Positions 19,503 through 29,059 of a stretch of 64,000 nucleotides of DNA are shown here, piece after piece. The translations under genes and the position numbers were made by a program. The stretch is from contig NZ_RHOT01000005.1 of NCBI RefSeq assembly GCF_003946675.1, forward strand, positions 1-64,000, given 5' to 3'. Position 1 is the first letter of the stretch, and the number at the start of each line of letters is the position of its first letter. The notes under the pieces were generated by a model. That model worked only from the letters and a program-made list of their open reading frames with translations, was not told the origin of the DNA and ran no database searches. This stretch comes from Lapidilactobacillus gannanensis (GTDB taxonomy: Bacteria; Bacillota; Bacilli; Lactobacillales; Lactobacillaceae).

Positions 19503-20717
19503 ATGCGTAAATGGTCACCCTTTAAAAACCACCCTAATATTTACACGTATCAAACCGCCAAAGGAAAAAGATTTGCCGTCCGTCGAGGTTTTACGAATGT
19601 GCTAGGAAAGAAAGACGAGTTCACAAAATCGGGATTTAAGAATTGGCGTGAAGCCGAAATAGTATTGAAAAAGTTTGAATCTGACCTTGCCCTAAATAAA
19701 TTCGATAACCTGGCTTCAGAAAAAGTCACTCTGCAAAAAACGTGGGAAATGATGAAAGACGAGAAAAAACGTCTTGGCAAGTGGCGGCCTTCCACCGAAG
19801 AATCACAGATTAACAATTATTTGATTTATATAAAGAATCCACTTGGCAATAAAAGTCTTTCTCAGATAAAGCGACCAGTGGTTCAAAAATGGTTGGACTC
19901 TTTATCAACTCAGAACCTGGCTCACGATACGATTCGCTCAGCATACGGAACTCTGTCTCAAATCATAAACTATGCCGTCAATACAGAATTAATTGGTAGC
20001 AACCGCATTCGTGGGCTTGATTATACTGGAAAAGACCCAAAAGACAAATCAATAGAACCGATTGACTTTAACAGATGGATGAAGTGTGCCGAAGCTGTGT
20101 TAAATAACGCTGACTATGCCATGATTGTCGTAATGGCGAATACAGGTATGCGTCGTGGCGAAGTCACCGGACTAAGGACAACTGCTGTTACTATCAAAGA
20201 AAACGAACTAACCCGCGAAAAATTTGCAATGATTGATATCAACTTTCAGCGCAGTGTTAACAATCCGAACGGCGCTAAACTAAAAACAAAGTCCAGCTAC
20301 CGAAAAATTGCTGTAACTGACGAAACAACTAATTATTTACAAGAAGCCATTGACATTGCTGAAGCAAGACGAAAGAAAGGCCATAAATCTCCAAACGCTA
20401 TTCCCTGGCTTTGGGTCAAGGAAGATGGTGATCCAGTAAGTGTATTCCACCTTAGATATTTATGCCAAGTTGTTAGCAATAAATGTGGGATACATATGCA
20501 TCCTCACATGTTCCGTCACTACTTTGCTACTGAAACGATTGCCAATGGTGTTCCTCAAATTGATGTCATGCATTATTTAGGCCATTCAAGCGTGCAGATG
20601 ACGGCCGATTATACTCGTCCAACAGAGAATGCCAGTCTCAACGTCTCAAAGGGGTTCACACCAACGGATACAGTTCCATACGGTACAATAAATCGTGTAC
20701 CGTCCAATGTACCGTAA
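19503..20717 (+). CDS. int: Phage tyrosine integrase
   Basis: 404 residues. An AP2-like arm-binding domain (about 1-55) and a SAM-like core-binding domain (about 65-165) precede the catalytic domain (about 185-385). TGMRRGEVTGLR carries the first Arg, HPHMFRHYFATE the HxxR, and LGHSSVQMTADYTRP the His and the Tyr nucleophile. It integrates and, with an excisionase, excises the prophage by site-specific recombination. AAGGAG 7 nt upstream sets the ATG. It is the last phage gene before host gnd, so one att site should lie within about 100 bp downstream. Confidence 0.95.
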   Translation: MRKWSPFKNHPNIYTYQTAKGKRFAVRRGFTNVLGKKDEFTKSGFKNWREAEIVLKKFESDLALNKFDNLASEKVTLQKTWEMMKDEKKRLGKWRPSTEESQINNYLIYIKNPLGNKSLSQIKRPVVQKWLDSLSTQNLAHDTIRSAYGTLSQIINYAVNTELIGSNRIRGLDYTGKDPKDKSIEPIDFNRWMKCAEAVLNNADYAMIVVMANTGMRRGEVTGLRTTAVTIKENELTREKFAMIDINFQRSVNNPNGAKLKTKSSYRKIAVTDETTNYLQEAIDIAEARRKKGHKSPNAIPWLWVKEDGDPVSVFHLRYLCQVVSNKCGIHMHPHMFRHYFATETIANGVPQIDVMHYLGHSSVQMTADYTRPTENASLNVSKGFTPTDTVPYGTINRVPSNVP

Positions 20718-20745
20718 AACGAATGAAAACTACTGAAGATTAAAC

Positions 20746-20798
20746 TAAAAAAAGCTTATCCCGAAGTTTAGAAATCGCTCTAAACGTGGGATAAGCTT
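20746..20798 (-). terminator. Terminator of gnd
   Basis: A long hairpin: AAGCTTATCCC/GGGATAAGCTT outer stem and GTTTAGA/TCTAAAC inner stem. The leftward strand continues with seven T residues. It may also stop the rightward integrase transcript. The prophage attachment core is expected nearby but cannot be read without the left end. Confidence 0.8.
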
Positions 20799-20819
20799 AA
20801 TTAGTTTACTTTAGTTTTT

Positions 20820-22244
20820 CTATTGTTCCTCGTACCAAGTATAGTGATAGATGCCTTCACGGTCATTCCGCTTGTAAGTGTGAGCACCAAAGTAGTCACG
20901 TTGTGCTTGAATGATATTGGCAGGTAAAACTTGCGCCCGATAAGAATCAAAATAGTTGATTGCAGAACTTAGAACTGGCGTTGGGACACCATTTTTAACT
21001 GCGAGCGTAACAATATCACGAACTGCAGCTTGATACTTCATGGCAATATCAGTGAAGTATGGGTCCAATAATAAGTTTTGCAACTTAGGATCTTTTTCGT
21101 AAGCACTTGTAATTTCTTGTAAGAATTGAGCTCGAATGATACAGCCAGCCCGCCAGATTGGCGCAATCTTACTGAAATCTAATTCCCAGTTGTATTGTTC
21201 GGCGGCCATCTTCATTTGTTCGAATCCTTGCGCATAACTCATAATCTTACTGAAGTATAAGGCTTGGCGAATTTTTTCAATGATAGCTTTACGATCAGCT
21301 TCAGGAATTTCGACTGGTTTAGGACCACTCAAAACTTTGCTGGCATTCATCCGCTCTGGTTTCAAAGCAGAAATGTAACGCGCATAAACAGCTTCAGTGA
21401 TCAGTGATTGTGGCATCCCGATTTCAAGGGCATCTTGGGAACTCCACTTACCAGTCCCTTTGTTGCCAGCTTCGTCCAGAATCACATCAACAATTGGCTT
21501 GTCAGTACCCAAATCATCTTTACGAGTCAAAATATCAGCTGTAATTTCAATCAAGTAACTCTTCAATTCGCCTTGATCCCAGTCCTTTAAAATATCAGCA
21601 ATTTCTTCAACTGATAGACCAAGAACTTGGCGCAAAATATTGTAACTTTCAGCGATTAATTCCATATCGCCATATTCGATACCATTATGAACCATTTTGA
21701 CATAATGACCGGCACCATTTTCGCCGATATAAGTGACACATGGTGCACCGTCTTCAGCTTTAGCAGCAATTTGTTCCAAAACTGGGGCAACTAAATCGTA
21801 AGCTTCTTTTTGACCACCTGGCATTAATGATGGCCCTTGTAAAGCACCGAGCTCACCACCAGAAACACCCATACCAATAAAGTTAATGCCGGATTTATCT
21901 AATTCAGCATTACGCCGCATGGTATCTTTGAAGAAAGTATTCCCACCGTCAATTAGGACATCGCCCTTGTCAAGCAATGGTAATAACTCTTTAATGACAG
22001 CATCAGTACCAGCACCGGCTTTGACCATCATCAAAATCCGCCGTGGTTTCTCTAATGATGCAACAAAATCTTCAATCGTATAACTTGGGACTAATTTCTT
22101 GTCAGCATGCTCAGTGGCAACTGCCTTTGTTTTACTACCTGTCCGGTTGTAAATTGCAACAGTATAACCGCGGCTTTCAATATTTAGGGCTAAGTTCTTG
22201 CCCATTACGGCCATGCCGATAACGCCAATTTGTGGTTTATCCAT
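20820..22244 (-). CDS. gnd: 6-phosphogluconate dehydrogenase (decarboxylating)
   Basis: 474 residues, full length. Oxidises 6-phosphogluconate to ribulose 5-phosphate, CO2 and [25 protein letters not shown] is the nucleotide fold, and the following NRTG fits an NADP-binding form. [19 protein letters not shown] and [16 protein letters not shown] contain the substrate and catalytic residues. The C-terminus is intact (YHYTWYEEQ) despite the adjacent prophage. A long terminator follows. The gene appears to be monocistronic. Confidence 0.97.
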   Translation of the reverse strand: MDKPQIGVIGMAVMGKNLALNIESRGYTVAIYNRTGSKTKAVATEHADKKLVPSYTIEDFVASLEKPRRILMMVKAGAGTDAVIKELLPLLDKGDVLIDGGNTFFKDTMRRNAELDKSGINFIGMGVSGGELGALQGPSLMPGGQKEAYDLVAPVLEQIAAKAEDGAPCVTYIGENGAGHYVKMVHNGIEYGDMELIAESYNILRQVLGLSVEEIADILKDWDQGELKSYLIEITADILTRKDDLGTDKPIVDVILDEAGNKGTGKWSSQDALEIGMPQSLITEAVYARYISALKPERMNASKVLSGPKPVEIPEADRKAIIEKIRQALYFSKIMSYAQGFEQMKMAAEQYNWELDFSKIAPIWRAGCIIRAQFLQEITSAYEKDPKLQNLLLDPYFTDIAMKYQAAVRDIVTLAVKNGVPTPVLSSAINYFDSYRAQVLPANIIQAQRDYFGAHTYKRNDREGIYHYTWYEEQ

Positions 22245-22329
22245 GAATCATTGCCTCCATTTATTAATACCTTTATCCTAGCAAAAAAAAGCACTTTTTT
22301 AAAGTAAAGTTATTTTTAAAGCCCTAATA

Positions 22330-22914
22330 TTACTCCTTTGATTCCGAATGGGCACTATCATCAGGTAATAACGCCTTTAATTTAGCAAACTCGGGATTTG
22401 GTTGTTCTTCTTGTTCAGCCGCGTTGGCCGCATATGTTTGCTCACTGATGACTTCCCAACCTTGACCAGCTGGCATCTCATCTTGAGCCAGCTCTTCTGG
22501 TGTAAAGATTTGCGTAGGAATTGCTAACAAAATATGATCCTCAACTGCATCTAATAAGTCGACTTGGTTATTTTCGATTACAATCAAGAGGTCATCGCCA
22601 CCCACTTCGTCATCTTCATCGTCTCGTGGCTCAGGATCGGTCAATACATACTGTTCGTCAATTGCTAGATCAAGGGGTAACTCAACTGGCAACAAGCTCC
22701 GCGTTGAAGGAACAACTAATGTCCCAACAACGTGCAAGCGACTGCGCCAACCTAAATCGCCACTACCTAATGTTCCCGTAATCGTAAACTCGCTAGCATC
22801 TAGAATGCCGCTAGCACGTTGTTGCAATGCCGTTAACAAATTCAACGTGGTATTAATTTTAATTGCTTGTCGATTTGATTTCTGCAATTGTTCAACTGGA
22901 AAAACTAATTTCAT
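22330..22914 (-). CDS. DUF177 family protein (YceD-like)
   Basis: 194 residues with the DUF177 layout: N-terminal KLVFPVEQLQKSN, middle LVVPSTRSLLPVELPLDL, acidic stretch, and C-terminal FAKLKALLPD. YceD proteins affect 23S rRNA accumulation in plants and E. coli. They usually precede rpmF, which is not seen next to this copy. It directly abuts tmcAL upstream. Confidence 0.85.
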   Translation of the reverse strand: MKLVFPVEQLQKSNRQAIKINTTLNLLTALQQRASGILDASEFTITGTLGSGDLGWRSRLHVVGTLVVPSTRSLLPVELPLDLAIDEQYVLTDPEPRDDEDDEVGGDDLLIVIENNQVDLLDAVEDHILLAIPTQIFTPEELAQDEMPAGQGWEVISEQTYAANAAEQEEQPNPEFAKLKALLPDDSAHSESKE

Positions 22915-24084
22915 TTAATTAAACTCCTTATTTGTGATAATAACGCGCCGTTTAAAGTTTTGCTCGCGTCCAGATAACTGTTGATAAAAGCGATCAACCC
23001 GCACTTGTAACCCCAAAGGGCCATTAGTAGCGCCGGTCTTAGCGTCAACTTTAGTGATTAATGGTGTTGGCAATTGTGGCCGCTGTTGATGAAGATACGC
23101 CTGCCCAATTTGGTTAAAACCCAATACCCTTAATTGTGGTCCCCATGACTGCGCCTGCTTCAAGTCTTGATTCGTTATATTTAAAGTCGTGTACAGCGCT
23201 AAACGTCGCAAGCGGGCATAAGTATAACGTTTGGATTTAACGCGCTGTAAAAAGTCGGACCAACTTGTACTCTCACGATTTTGCTCATTAAACCGATATT
23301 CCAACCCCTCCGACATTTGATAAATATCGGCTAATTCTGATGGCCAAGTTGTATTCAACCGGAAATGTAAAAAAGGCCAAAGCTGTTCAACATTAATATA
23401 TGGTGGCTGTAACCTGGCCTGAGGATAAGGAAGCAACGGTTGGACAGCACCTGCTGGCTGCTGGTCCAGCAACAACTGGCGAATGGCTGAAGCACTGGCA
23501 AAAGTGGCAGCTGTTGCTACTTCAGTTTGATCATGAGCTGCACCTTGACGTTGAATGGGAATTAGTTTAAGTGGCTGGGTTAATTGTGCGTTTGCTAGCG
23601 CATAACTTAATCCCAATAGTTGATTGGGGGCGGTCACCCGCCGACCAATCACCGCAGTCAAAAAGTCATTCCATTGCGTCGCATAAGTTTTCTGATAGTC
23701 AATTGTAAATTGTTGGTGTTGAACTTGGCCCAACATTTGCTGACCAAATTTCTGATAGTCAAAAGTGACGTCTTCAGTTCCAAAAGCCAAAGTAGTACAT
23801 TGCAACATTGATAGAATTTGTAACGCACCCTGCGCGAACAAATCAGCTGGCTGACAAGCACTAGCAAAAGGCAATTCAATCACTAAATCGGCACCAAATT
23901 GTAATGCCAATTGAGCGCGTTGCCATTTATCAACTATTGCTGGCTCACCCCGCTGAACAAAATTACCAGACATGACCACAATCAAGCAATCAGCCGCGGA
24001 TTGCTGGCGTGCTTGCTTAAGTTGATACTGATGACCACGGTGGAAAGGATTATACTCTGCCACAATGCCACAAGCTTGCATCAT
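22915..24084 (-). CDS. tmcAL: tRNA(Met) cytidine acetate ligase
   Basis: 389 residues. GIVAEYNPFHRGHQYQLKQA is the nucleotidyltransferase HxGH site, and VVMSGNFVQRGEPAIVDKW is the second conserved block. TmcAL (YlbM) activates acetate with ATP to make N4-acetylcytidine at position 34 of elongator tRNA(Met). The ATG overlaps the stop of the upstream methyltransferase (ATGA). Length normal. Confidence 0.92.
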   Translation of the reverse strand: MMQACGIVAEYNPFHRGHQYQLKQARQQSAADCLIVVMSGNFVQRGEPAIVDKWQRAQLALQFGADLVIELPFASACQPADLFAQGALQILSMLQCTTLAFGTEDVTFDYQKFGQQMLGQVQHQQFTIDYQKTYATQWNDFLTAVIGRRVTAPNQLLGLSYALANAQLTQPLKLIPIQRQGAAHDQTEVATAATFASASAIRQLLLDQQPAGAVQPLLPYPQARLQPPYINVEQLWPFLHFRLNTTWPSELADIYQMSEGLEYRFNEQNRESTSWSDFLQRVKSKRYTYARLRRLALYTTLNITNQDLKQAQSWGPQLRVLGFNQIGQAYLHQQRPQLPTPLITKVDAKTGATNGPLGLQVRVDRFYQQLSGREQNFKRRVIITNKEFN

Positions 24085-24830
24085 GCTTGCGATACCTTAG
24101 CCTTGAAAAACCAGCGTTCAGTTGTTGGGGTAATTGTTTCACCAGCAAAACCACCAAAAGTTTCAACTTCTGTAAATCCACTGGCAGCTAATGCTTGTTT
24201 AATTTTAATGATTGGATATGTTCGTTCATGGTGGATCTCGTTCAAGGCATCGTAGCCACCTAAATCATCCCGCCAAACAAAGAAAGTGAGATCATGTAGC
24301 ACGCTGTTACTAGGATCGTCGGCAAAGCTCGACCACATAAATGCCCAATCCTCTTCGTGATAATTATACATATAACCAGGGAAAACTTCATTAACTTGGT
24401 AAAGTGAGTGCATATCAAATAAGAATGTGCCACCAGGCTTCAGTGCTTGACGAACTTGACTAAAGGTCGTCTGCAAATCGTTAAGATTAGTCAAATAGCA
24501 GAGCGAGTCATCGTAACAAGTGACCAAATCCAATTGTGGTAACGCCAAATCTGTTAATTGTCGAAAATCTCCCTGCATTAAGGTGGCATCAGTTTCAGCT
24601 TTATTCAAACGATCCGCCGCCAGTGTTAACATTTCCAAAGATAAATCTACACCGTAGACGTCAGCCCCTTGTTGCGCATACAAAAGAGCCAAGTCGCCAG
24701 TACCACAGGCCAAATCTAAGACTCGTTGCTGCTTCAAGGAACCAAATTTTTGTTTGGTAAAATCAAGCCATTGTTGATAAAGGTCTTTGTCCATTAATTG
24801 ATCATAATAATACGCAAATGTTTGATACAT
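24081..24830 (-). CDS. Class I SAM-dependent methyltransferase
   Basis: 249 residues. VLDLACGTGDLALLYAQQG is motif I, DVYGVDLSLEMLTLA motif II, and LDLVTCYDDSLCYL motif IV. The substrate is not evident. In Firmicutes this gene regularly sits after rsfS in the yqe cluster, so a role connected with ribosome assembly or translation is possible. Coupled to tmcAL by a 4-nt overlap. Confidence 0.9.
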   Translation of the reverse strand: MYQTFAYYYDQLMDKDLYQQWLDFTKQKFGSLKQQRVLDLACGTGDLALLYAQQGADVYGVDLSLEMLTLAADRLNKAETDATLMQGDFRQLTDLALPQLDLVTCYDDSLCYLTNLNDLQTTFSQVRQALKPGGTFLFDMHSLYQVNEVFPGYMYNYHEEDWAFMWSSFADDPSNSVLHDLTFFVWRDDLGGYDALNEIHHERTYPIIKIKQALAASGFTEVETFGGFAGETITPTTERWFFKAKVSQA

Positions 24831-25058
24831 TTAATCTCCTCGTTCGACCAACAACCCGGTCTTGATTAGACTTTTGCCGGCCGTTGGATTTACTATTGTG
24901 CTTTTATTTTAATGGAGTTAGTCTAATTGTTCAAGCCGTCGTCAATAATCCTGGCGAATAAGAAAACACTGACTGAAATCTGTTCGCCAAAGACAATCAG
25001 TGCCGCTTAACGCAAAAATAGCGTCTGGGACATCAGCCTATTCTCCAAAAAACAATAC

Positions 25059-25164
25059 GAACTTTCATTGCTGAAACGCGTTCTCAAAGGGCAACCGATT
25101 CCACTTAACGCAAAAATGCCAAGCAATTCTAACGAATTGTTCGGCATTTTTCGTTAATGCTCAC
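25059..25164 (+). repeat. Interspersed terminator-bearing repeat, copy 1
   Basis: About 106 bp that match the reverse complement of 62821-62927 with only scattered differences (roughly nine in ten bases alike by eye). Each copy contains an AT-rich stem-loop ending in an ATGCC/GGCAT stem. This copy lies just beyond the rsfS stop and probably ends its transcript. Confidence 0.85.
25112..25151 (-). terminator. Terminator within repeat copy 1
   Basis: AAAAATGCC/GGCATTTTT with an inner AATTC/GAATT pairing. Bidirectional in form; downstream of rsfS on the leftward strand. Confidence 0.75.
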
Positions 25165-25173
25165 TAGCTAAGT

Positions 25174-25539
25174 TTAATCTTCTTCAGTGACCCACTCACT
25201 TAAATTGACTTCAGGCGCATCAGCCCACAGTTTTTCCAAATTATAGAAGTGGCGCGTTTCTTGAACAAAGATATGAACCACAACATCCTTAAAATCAATT
25301 AGGACCCATTGGGAATCCTTGCCACCCTCAACACGATTTTCAATATTACCTAATTGATTAACGCGATCAACGATGGCTTCTTTAATGGCTTCAACCTGCC
25401 GCTCTGAGTTAGCGTGCATAATTACAAAATAATCTGCTAATAAACTTACTTGACGCATATCCAGCGCCACAATTTCTTCTGCTCGTTTATCATCAGCAGT
25501 CTTCACGACTGCCTTTAAAATTTCTTCACTATTGATCAC
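25174..25539 (-). CDS. rsfS: Ribosomal silencing factor RsfS
   Basis: 121 residues. DMRQVSLLADYFVIMHANSE and VVHIFVQETRHFYNLEKLW are Iojap/RsfS signatures. RsfS binds L14 on the 50S subunit and prevents 70S joining in stationary phase or starvation. It overlaps yqeK by one base. Confidence 0.95.
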   Translation of the reverse strand: MINSEEILKAVVKTADDKRAEEIVALDMRQVSLLADYFVIMHANSERQVEAIKEAIVDRVNQLGNIENRVEGGKDSQWVLIDFKDVVVHIFVQETRHFYNLEKLWADAPEVNLSEWVTEED

Positions 25540-26156
25540 TAATGTCGTTCCTCCTGTTTAATTCCATAAACATTATAAGCATCGATCATCACTGGATAAA
25601 TCTTCTGTTGCTGACTGATGAGATGATCGATGACTTGCCGTAACTCAACTGAAACTGCCGCATTCAAACTTGTAGCCAACGCTTGCCGAGCAAGATCGAC
25701 CTTAGGAAAATCACGGCCTGGTTCAACATAATCAGCCACAAAGATAATTTTATCCAAAGTCGACATGGCGGCACTTCCAGCCGTATGATGAGCTACTGCC
25801 GTTAAAATGGCGGGATCGGTAATTCCTAACTCTGCTTTAATAAAATATTGTCCCACTAAGCCATGCCAAATACCATTACCATAATCTAATAATTCAGCAG
25901 GCAGGTGCTGCTGGGCAATCATTTCCTTAAAATCTTGCGCTGACTTTTCCTTCGCGTAATCGTGTAATAGCCCCGCAATCCCAGCACGAACAATATCGGC
26001 GTGATTATCTGCAGCAATTGTTAGTGCAGTTTGCTCGACTCGTAAACAATGATTAAAGCGATAATCGCCTAATTGAGCCCGCAATTTTGCAACTAATTCC
26101 TGATGAGACATTGGCACTAATTGGTGAAATTCTTTTGATTCAGCATATTCAATCAT
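25539..26156 (-). CDS. yqeK: YqeK, HD-domain diadenosine tetraphosphatase
   Basis: 205 residues starting MIEYAESKEF, placed by AGAAGGG 8 nt upstream. HCLRVEQTA, GLLHDYAKEK, AVAHHTAGSAAMSTLDKIIF and VADYVEPGR give the metal-binding His and Asp residues of the HD fold. YqeK cleaves Ap4A symmetrically to ADP. It overlaps nadD by 8 nt in the conserved nadD-yqeK-rsfS order. Confidence 0.93.
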   Translation of the reverse strand: MIEYAESKEFHQLVPMSHQELVAKLRAQLGDYRFNHCLRVEQTALTIAADNHADIVRAGIAGLLHDYAKEKSAQDFKEMIAQQHLPAELLDYGNGIWHGLVGQYFIKAELGITDPAILTAVAHHTAGSAAMSTLDKIIFVADYVEPGRDFPKVDLARQALATSLNAAVSVELRQVIDHLISQQQKIYPVMIDAYNVYGIKQEERH

Positions 26157-26781
26157 GATAAAGTCCCTTCTCATCAATATACCGGGCGACCGCATCTGGT
26201 ACCAAATATTTAATGGAACAGTGATTTTTGACTAAATGACGAATCTTGGTTGAACTAATGGCCAATTCTGGCGCATCGACCCAAATCACTGGATAAGCCG
26301 AGTGCGTCGGATAACCAGGTCGCTTAACACCGACAAAAGTCACCAATTTAGCTAGTTCGTCAATCCGATACCACTTTTTCAAATAATCAATCATATCGGC
26401 GCCAAGAATTAAGTAATAATCATTGAGCGGATGACGTTTTTTCAACTCAACAATCGTGTCATAAGTATAACTTTTACCACCACGAACAATTTCCAACAAG
26501 TCCAATTCAAAACCAGGATGATCGGCAATTGCTAGTTCCAACATCGCCACCCGATCTTTGGCAGCCAAAGTTTCTTTATGATCGACATGAGGTGGTTGGG
26601 CATCGGGAATAAATAATACCCGCTCCAATTTCAATTGACACATAACCTGATCGGCCATGACCAGATGTCCCAAATGAATGGGATTAAAGGTACCACCAAC
26701 AATACCTACCGCATGTCGTCTAATCGTTTGTGTCGCAAGTTTCACCTTGGGCTCCGGCGTCAAAATCTTCTGCTGTTTCAT
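26149..26781 (-). CDS. nadD: Nicotinate-nucleotide adenylyltransferase
   Basis: 210 residues. VGIVGGTFNPIHLGHLVMA is the HxGH nucleotidyltransferase site, and LAISSTKIRHLVK the ISSTxIR motif. Converts nicotinate mononucleotide and ATP to deamido-NAD in the NAD pathway. It overlaps yhbY by 4 nt. Confidence 0.95.
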   Translation of the reverse strand: MKQQKILTPEPKVKLATQTIRRHAVGIVGGTFNPIHLGHLVMADQVMCQLKLERVLFIPDAQPPHVDHKETLAAKDRVAMLELAIADHPGFELDLLEIVRGGKSYTYDTIVELKKRHPLNDYYLILGADMIDYLKKWYRIDELAKLVTFVGVKRPGYPTHSAYPVIWVDAPELAISSTKIRHLVKNHCSIKYLVPDAVARYIDEKGLYHD

Positions 26782-27089
26782 CGGATTTTGTTCACTTCGG
26801 TTGATAAACGCTGATACTTCTCCTTATTATTAGGACGATAGATTGTAATCACCCGGCCAAGATGTTGAATGACTTCAATTTTAGGTAAAGCAGCTAACGC
26901 CGTTACTACTTCGGAAACTGTGACCTCAGCGTTTTTTAATAAAGCCACTTTAATTAGTTCGCGCGTTGCTAATGCTTGCTTTAAATCATCTGTAAAAGCG
27001 TCATTAACGCCGTTTTTGCCTACTTGTGCCATTGGTCGTAAATGATTGGCTTGACTCTTTAAATATTTTTTCTGCTTACTTGATAACAT
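26778..27089 (-). CDS. yhbY: YhbY, CRM-domain RNA-binding protein
   Basis: 103 residues. LKSQANHLRPMAQVGKNGVN and the later LIKVALLKNAE block are the CRM (YhbY) fold. Its GxxG region is VGKNGVN. These proteins bind 50S precursors. It lies between yqeH and nadD in the usual order. Confidence 0.93.
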   Translation of the reverse strand: MLSSKQKKYLKSQANHLRPMAQVGKNGVNDAFTDDLKQALATRELIKVALLKNAEVTVSEVVTALAALPKIEVIQHLGRVITIYRPNNKEKYQRLSTEVNKIR

Positions 27090-27101
27090 TTAACCACTCC
27101 C

Positions 27102-28223
27102 TTAAACAATTGGCGCCCGTAAACTATAACCAACACCAGCCGGTAAATAAAGGGCATAGTGACTATTCGCCGGAATTCGAATCCAACCTAACCCTGATAT
27201 GACTAAATCCTGTGGTTGATGAGTTTGGAATTCATGCCGTCGAAATTCTGGTAATTTTTTCGGATCTGCCGGTGGTGTTAATAACTCACCAGCATGCCGT
27301 TGATAAAAATCATCAGCAGTTGCTGTCTTAGTACGATGAACCAATAGCTGATTTTCCACGTAAACAACCAAGCTACTACGCTTGCCAGAAAGATAATCTA
27401 AGCGGGCCAACGCACCCAAAAATAGTGTTTGTGGCGGCGTCAACTGAAAAACCTTAGGTCGAATTTCGGTTTGCGGACTAATGTAACGTAACTCGTTCTT
27501 TCCAAGGAAGTGAGCCATTTGAGTACCGTTAATAATGCCTGGCGTATCAATAATGCTTTGACCATCAGCCAAGGGAATCTGGATTTGATCTAAAGTTGTT
27601 CCCGGAAACTGTGACGTTGTAATTAAATCACTAGCACCAACGGTACTTTTTATAATCGCATTAATCAGCGTTGACTTGCCAACATTGGTCGTCCCCACCA
27701 CATAAACATCGCGATGTTGACGATATTTATCAATCGCGGCTAACAACTCATCAAGTTGGAAGTTTTTCTTGGCACTCGTTAAAATCGTTGCCACTGGATG
27801 CAAGCCTTGTTGATTTGCTTGTTGTTCGAGCCAATTACGAACTCTTGAGCGATGAACACTTTTTGGTAATAAATCGGCTTTATTGCCCACTAAAAGAATT
27901 GGGTTATCACCAACATAACGATGTAGCCCGGGAATCACACTACCGTCAAAGTCAAATAAATCCACCACATTAACGATCAAGGCCTTCTTATGGTCTAAAC
28001 CATTAAGCAGACGCGTAAATTCATCATCGTCAATCGCAATATCCGCGATTTCATTATAATGTCGTAAACGGAAACAACGTTGACAGTAGAACGCAGCTTG
28101 ATCATCAGCCAATTGTTTCTTCAATGATGCTGCGGGGATGTAACCAGCTTGCTGTGGGTCTTCGCTTTGTAGCCTAGCCCCACAGCCAATACAATAAAGC
28201 GCTTCGTTATTTGTGTTCGTCAT
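27102..28223 (-). CDS. yqeH: Ribosome biogenesis GTPase YqeH
   Basis: 373 residues. An N-terminal zinc finger (YCIGCGARLQ ... FYCQRCFRLRHYNEI) precedes a circularly permuted GTPase domain: VGNKADLLPK (G4), TSAKK (G5), VVGTTNVGKSTLINA (G1), FPGTTLD (G2) and DTPG (G3). Needed for 30S assembly. It directly abuts yqeG. Confidence 0.96.
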   Translation of the reverse strand: MTNTNNEALYCIGCGARLQSEDPQQAGYIPAASLKKQLADDQAAFYCQRCFRLRHYNEIADIAIDDDEFTRLLNGLDHKKALIVNVVDLFDFDGSVIPGLHRYVGDNPILLVGNKADLLPKSVHRSRVRNWLEQQANQQGLHPVATILTSAKKNFQLDELLAAIDKYRQHRDVYVVGTTNVGKSTLINAIIKSTVGASDLITTSQFPGTTLDQIQIPLADGQSIIDTPGIINGTQMAHFLGKNELRYISPQTEIRPKVFQLTPPQTLFLGALARLDYLSGKRSSLVVYVENQLLVHRTKTATADDFYQRHAGELLTPPADPKKLPEFRRHEFQTHQPQDLVISGLGWIRIPANSHYALYLPAGVGYSLRAPIV

Positions 28224-28748
28224 TTAGTTCATTTTCTCCTGCCACTGCAAATTTGGGTTTTTACGATAATATTGTTTCATAATAATGCCTTCCATAAAGC
28301 GACTGAAGTGAGTAATGCGACTATCAGTTTCCACCAAAGGCTTAACCATGACCGTCCGCACTCCAGCTAAATGTCCAGCCTGAATGTCTGTTAATAATTG
28401 GTCACCGACCATAATCGTTTGATCAGGATTCAAATGAAATTTCTTCAATGCCTGTTTGATCCCAAACGGCAAAGGTTTTTTAGCACCGTGGATAAAAGGA
28501 ATCTGTAAATCCGCAACTGCTCTAGCAACGCGACGTTGATTATTATTGGAAACCACAATGACTTGAATTTGACTTTGCGCCATTAAGTCTAGCCACTGTC
28601 GCAACTGTTGTGACGACTGCGGCTCATGCCAAGCAATCAAGGTATTATCTAAATCTGTTAAAATTGTATTAATCTGATGACGTTTTAAGTCAATTGGCTG
28701 TAACGCATAAATACTCGTCAACAACCAATCTGGTTTAAAGAAAGCCAT
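28224..28748 (-). CDS. yqeG: YqeG family HAD IIIA phosphatase
   Basis: 174 residues. INTILTDLDNTLIAW has the HAD nucleophile DxDNT, VVSNNNQRRV motif II, and KKPLPFGIKQAL with MVGDQLLTDIQAG motifs III and IV. The substrate is unknown; relatives act on lipid-linked phosphates. It is the first gene of the leftward cluster; AGGTG precedes the start. Confidence 0.9.
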   Translation of the reverse strand: MAFFKPDWLLTSIYALQPIDLKRHQINTILTDLDNTLIAWHEPQSSQQLRQWLDLMAQSQIQVIVVSNNNQRRVARAVADLQIPFIHGAKKPLPFGIKQALKKFHLNPDQTIMVGDQLLTDIQAGHLAGVRTVMVKPLVETDSRITHFSRFMEGIIMKQYYRKNPNLQWQEKMN

Positions 28749-28808
28749 ATTTCACCTCATTTTTATCTCTTCTTATTATAAAGCCCAGTGCCACAAACCA
28801 CAAGCAGA

Positions 28809-28920
28809 GTGTGAGGAGCGACGCACTTTTGGCGTAGCCTAATTTCGATAATTTGATTGGGCACTGCAAGTGACCGAGCAAATTATCAAATTAGGCATAG
28901 CCATTTGTCGCTCCGAACAC
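28809..28920 (+). repeat. Long-hairpin repeat, unit 1
   Basis: Begins GTGTGAGG and ends CCGAACAC. The arms GGAGCGAC/GTCGCTCC and TAATTTcGATAATTTG/CAAATTATCaAATTA pair. GGCGTAGC and GGCATAGCC are near the middle of each arm. Confidence 0.8.
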
Positions 28921-28932
28921 GTTTCAATCAAA

Positions 28933-29047
28933 GTGTGAGGGCTGGTGGTCTTTTGGCGTAGCGTAACTTCAAATAATGATTTGAGCTGGTACAAACCAGA
29001 TCGAAGCATTATTTAAGTTAGGCATAGCCATTTACCACCCCGAACAC
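28933..29047 (+). repeat. Long-hairpin repeat, unit 2
   Basis: Same ends as unit 1 and separated from it by GTTTCAATCAAA. The outer stem sequence differs (GGGcTGGTGG/CCACC-CC) but still pairs. The inner arm AACTTcAAATAATG pairs with GCATTATTTAAGTT. Confidence 0.8.
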
Positions 29048-29059
29048 GTTTCAATCAAA

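Larger units (their letters stand above)
24831..25173. other. Intergenic region with repeat copy
   Basis: Holds a TGGCGAA/TTCGCCA inverted repeat (about 24953-24990) and the interspersed repeat at 25059-25164 with its terminator. No coding frame is seen. Confidence 0.6.
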
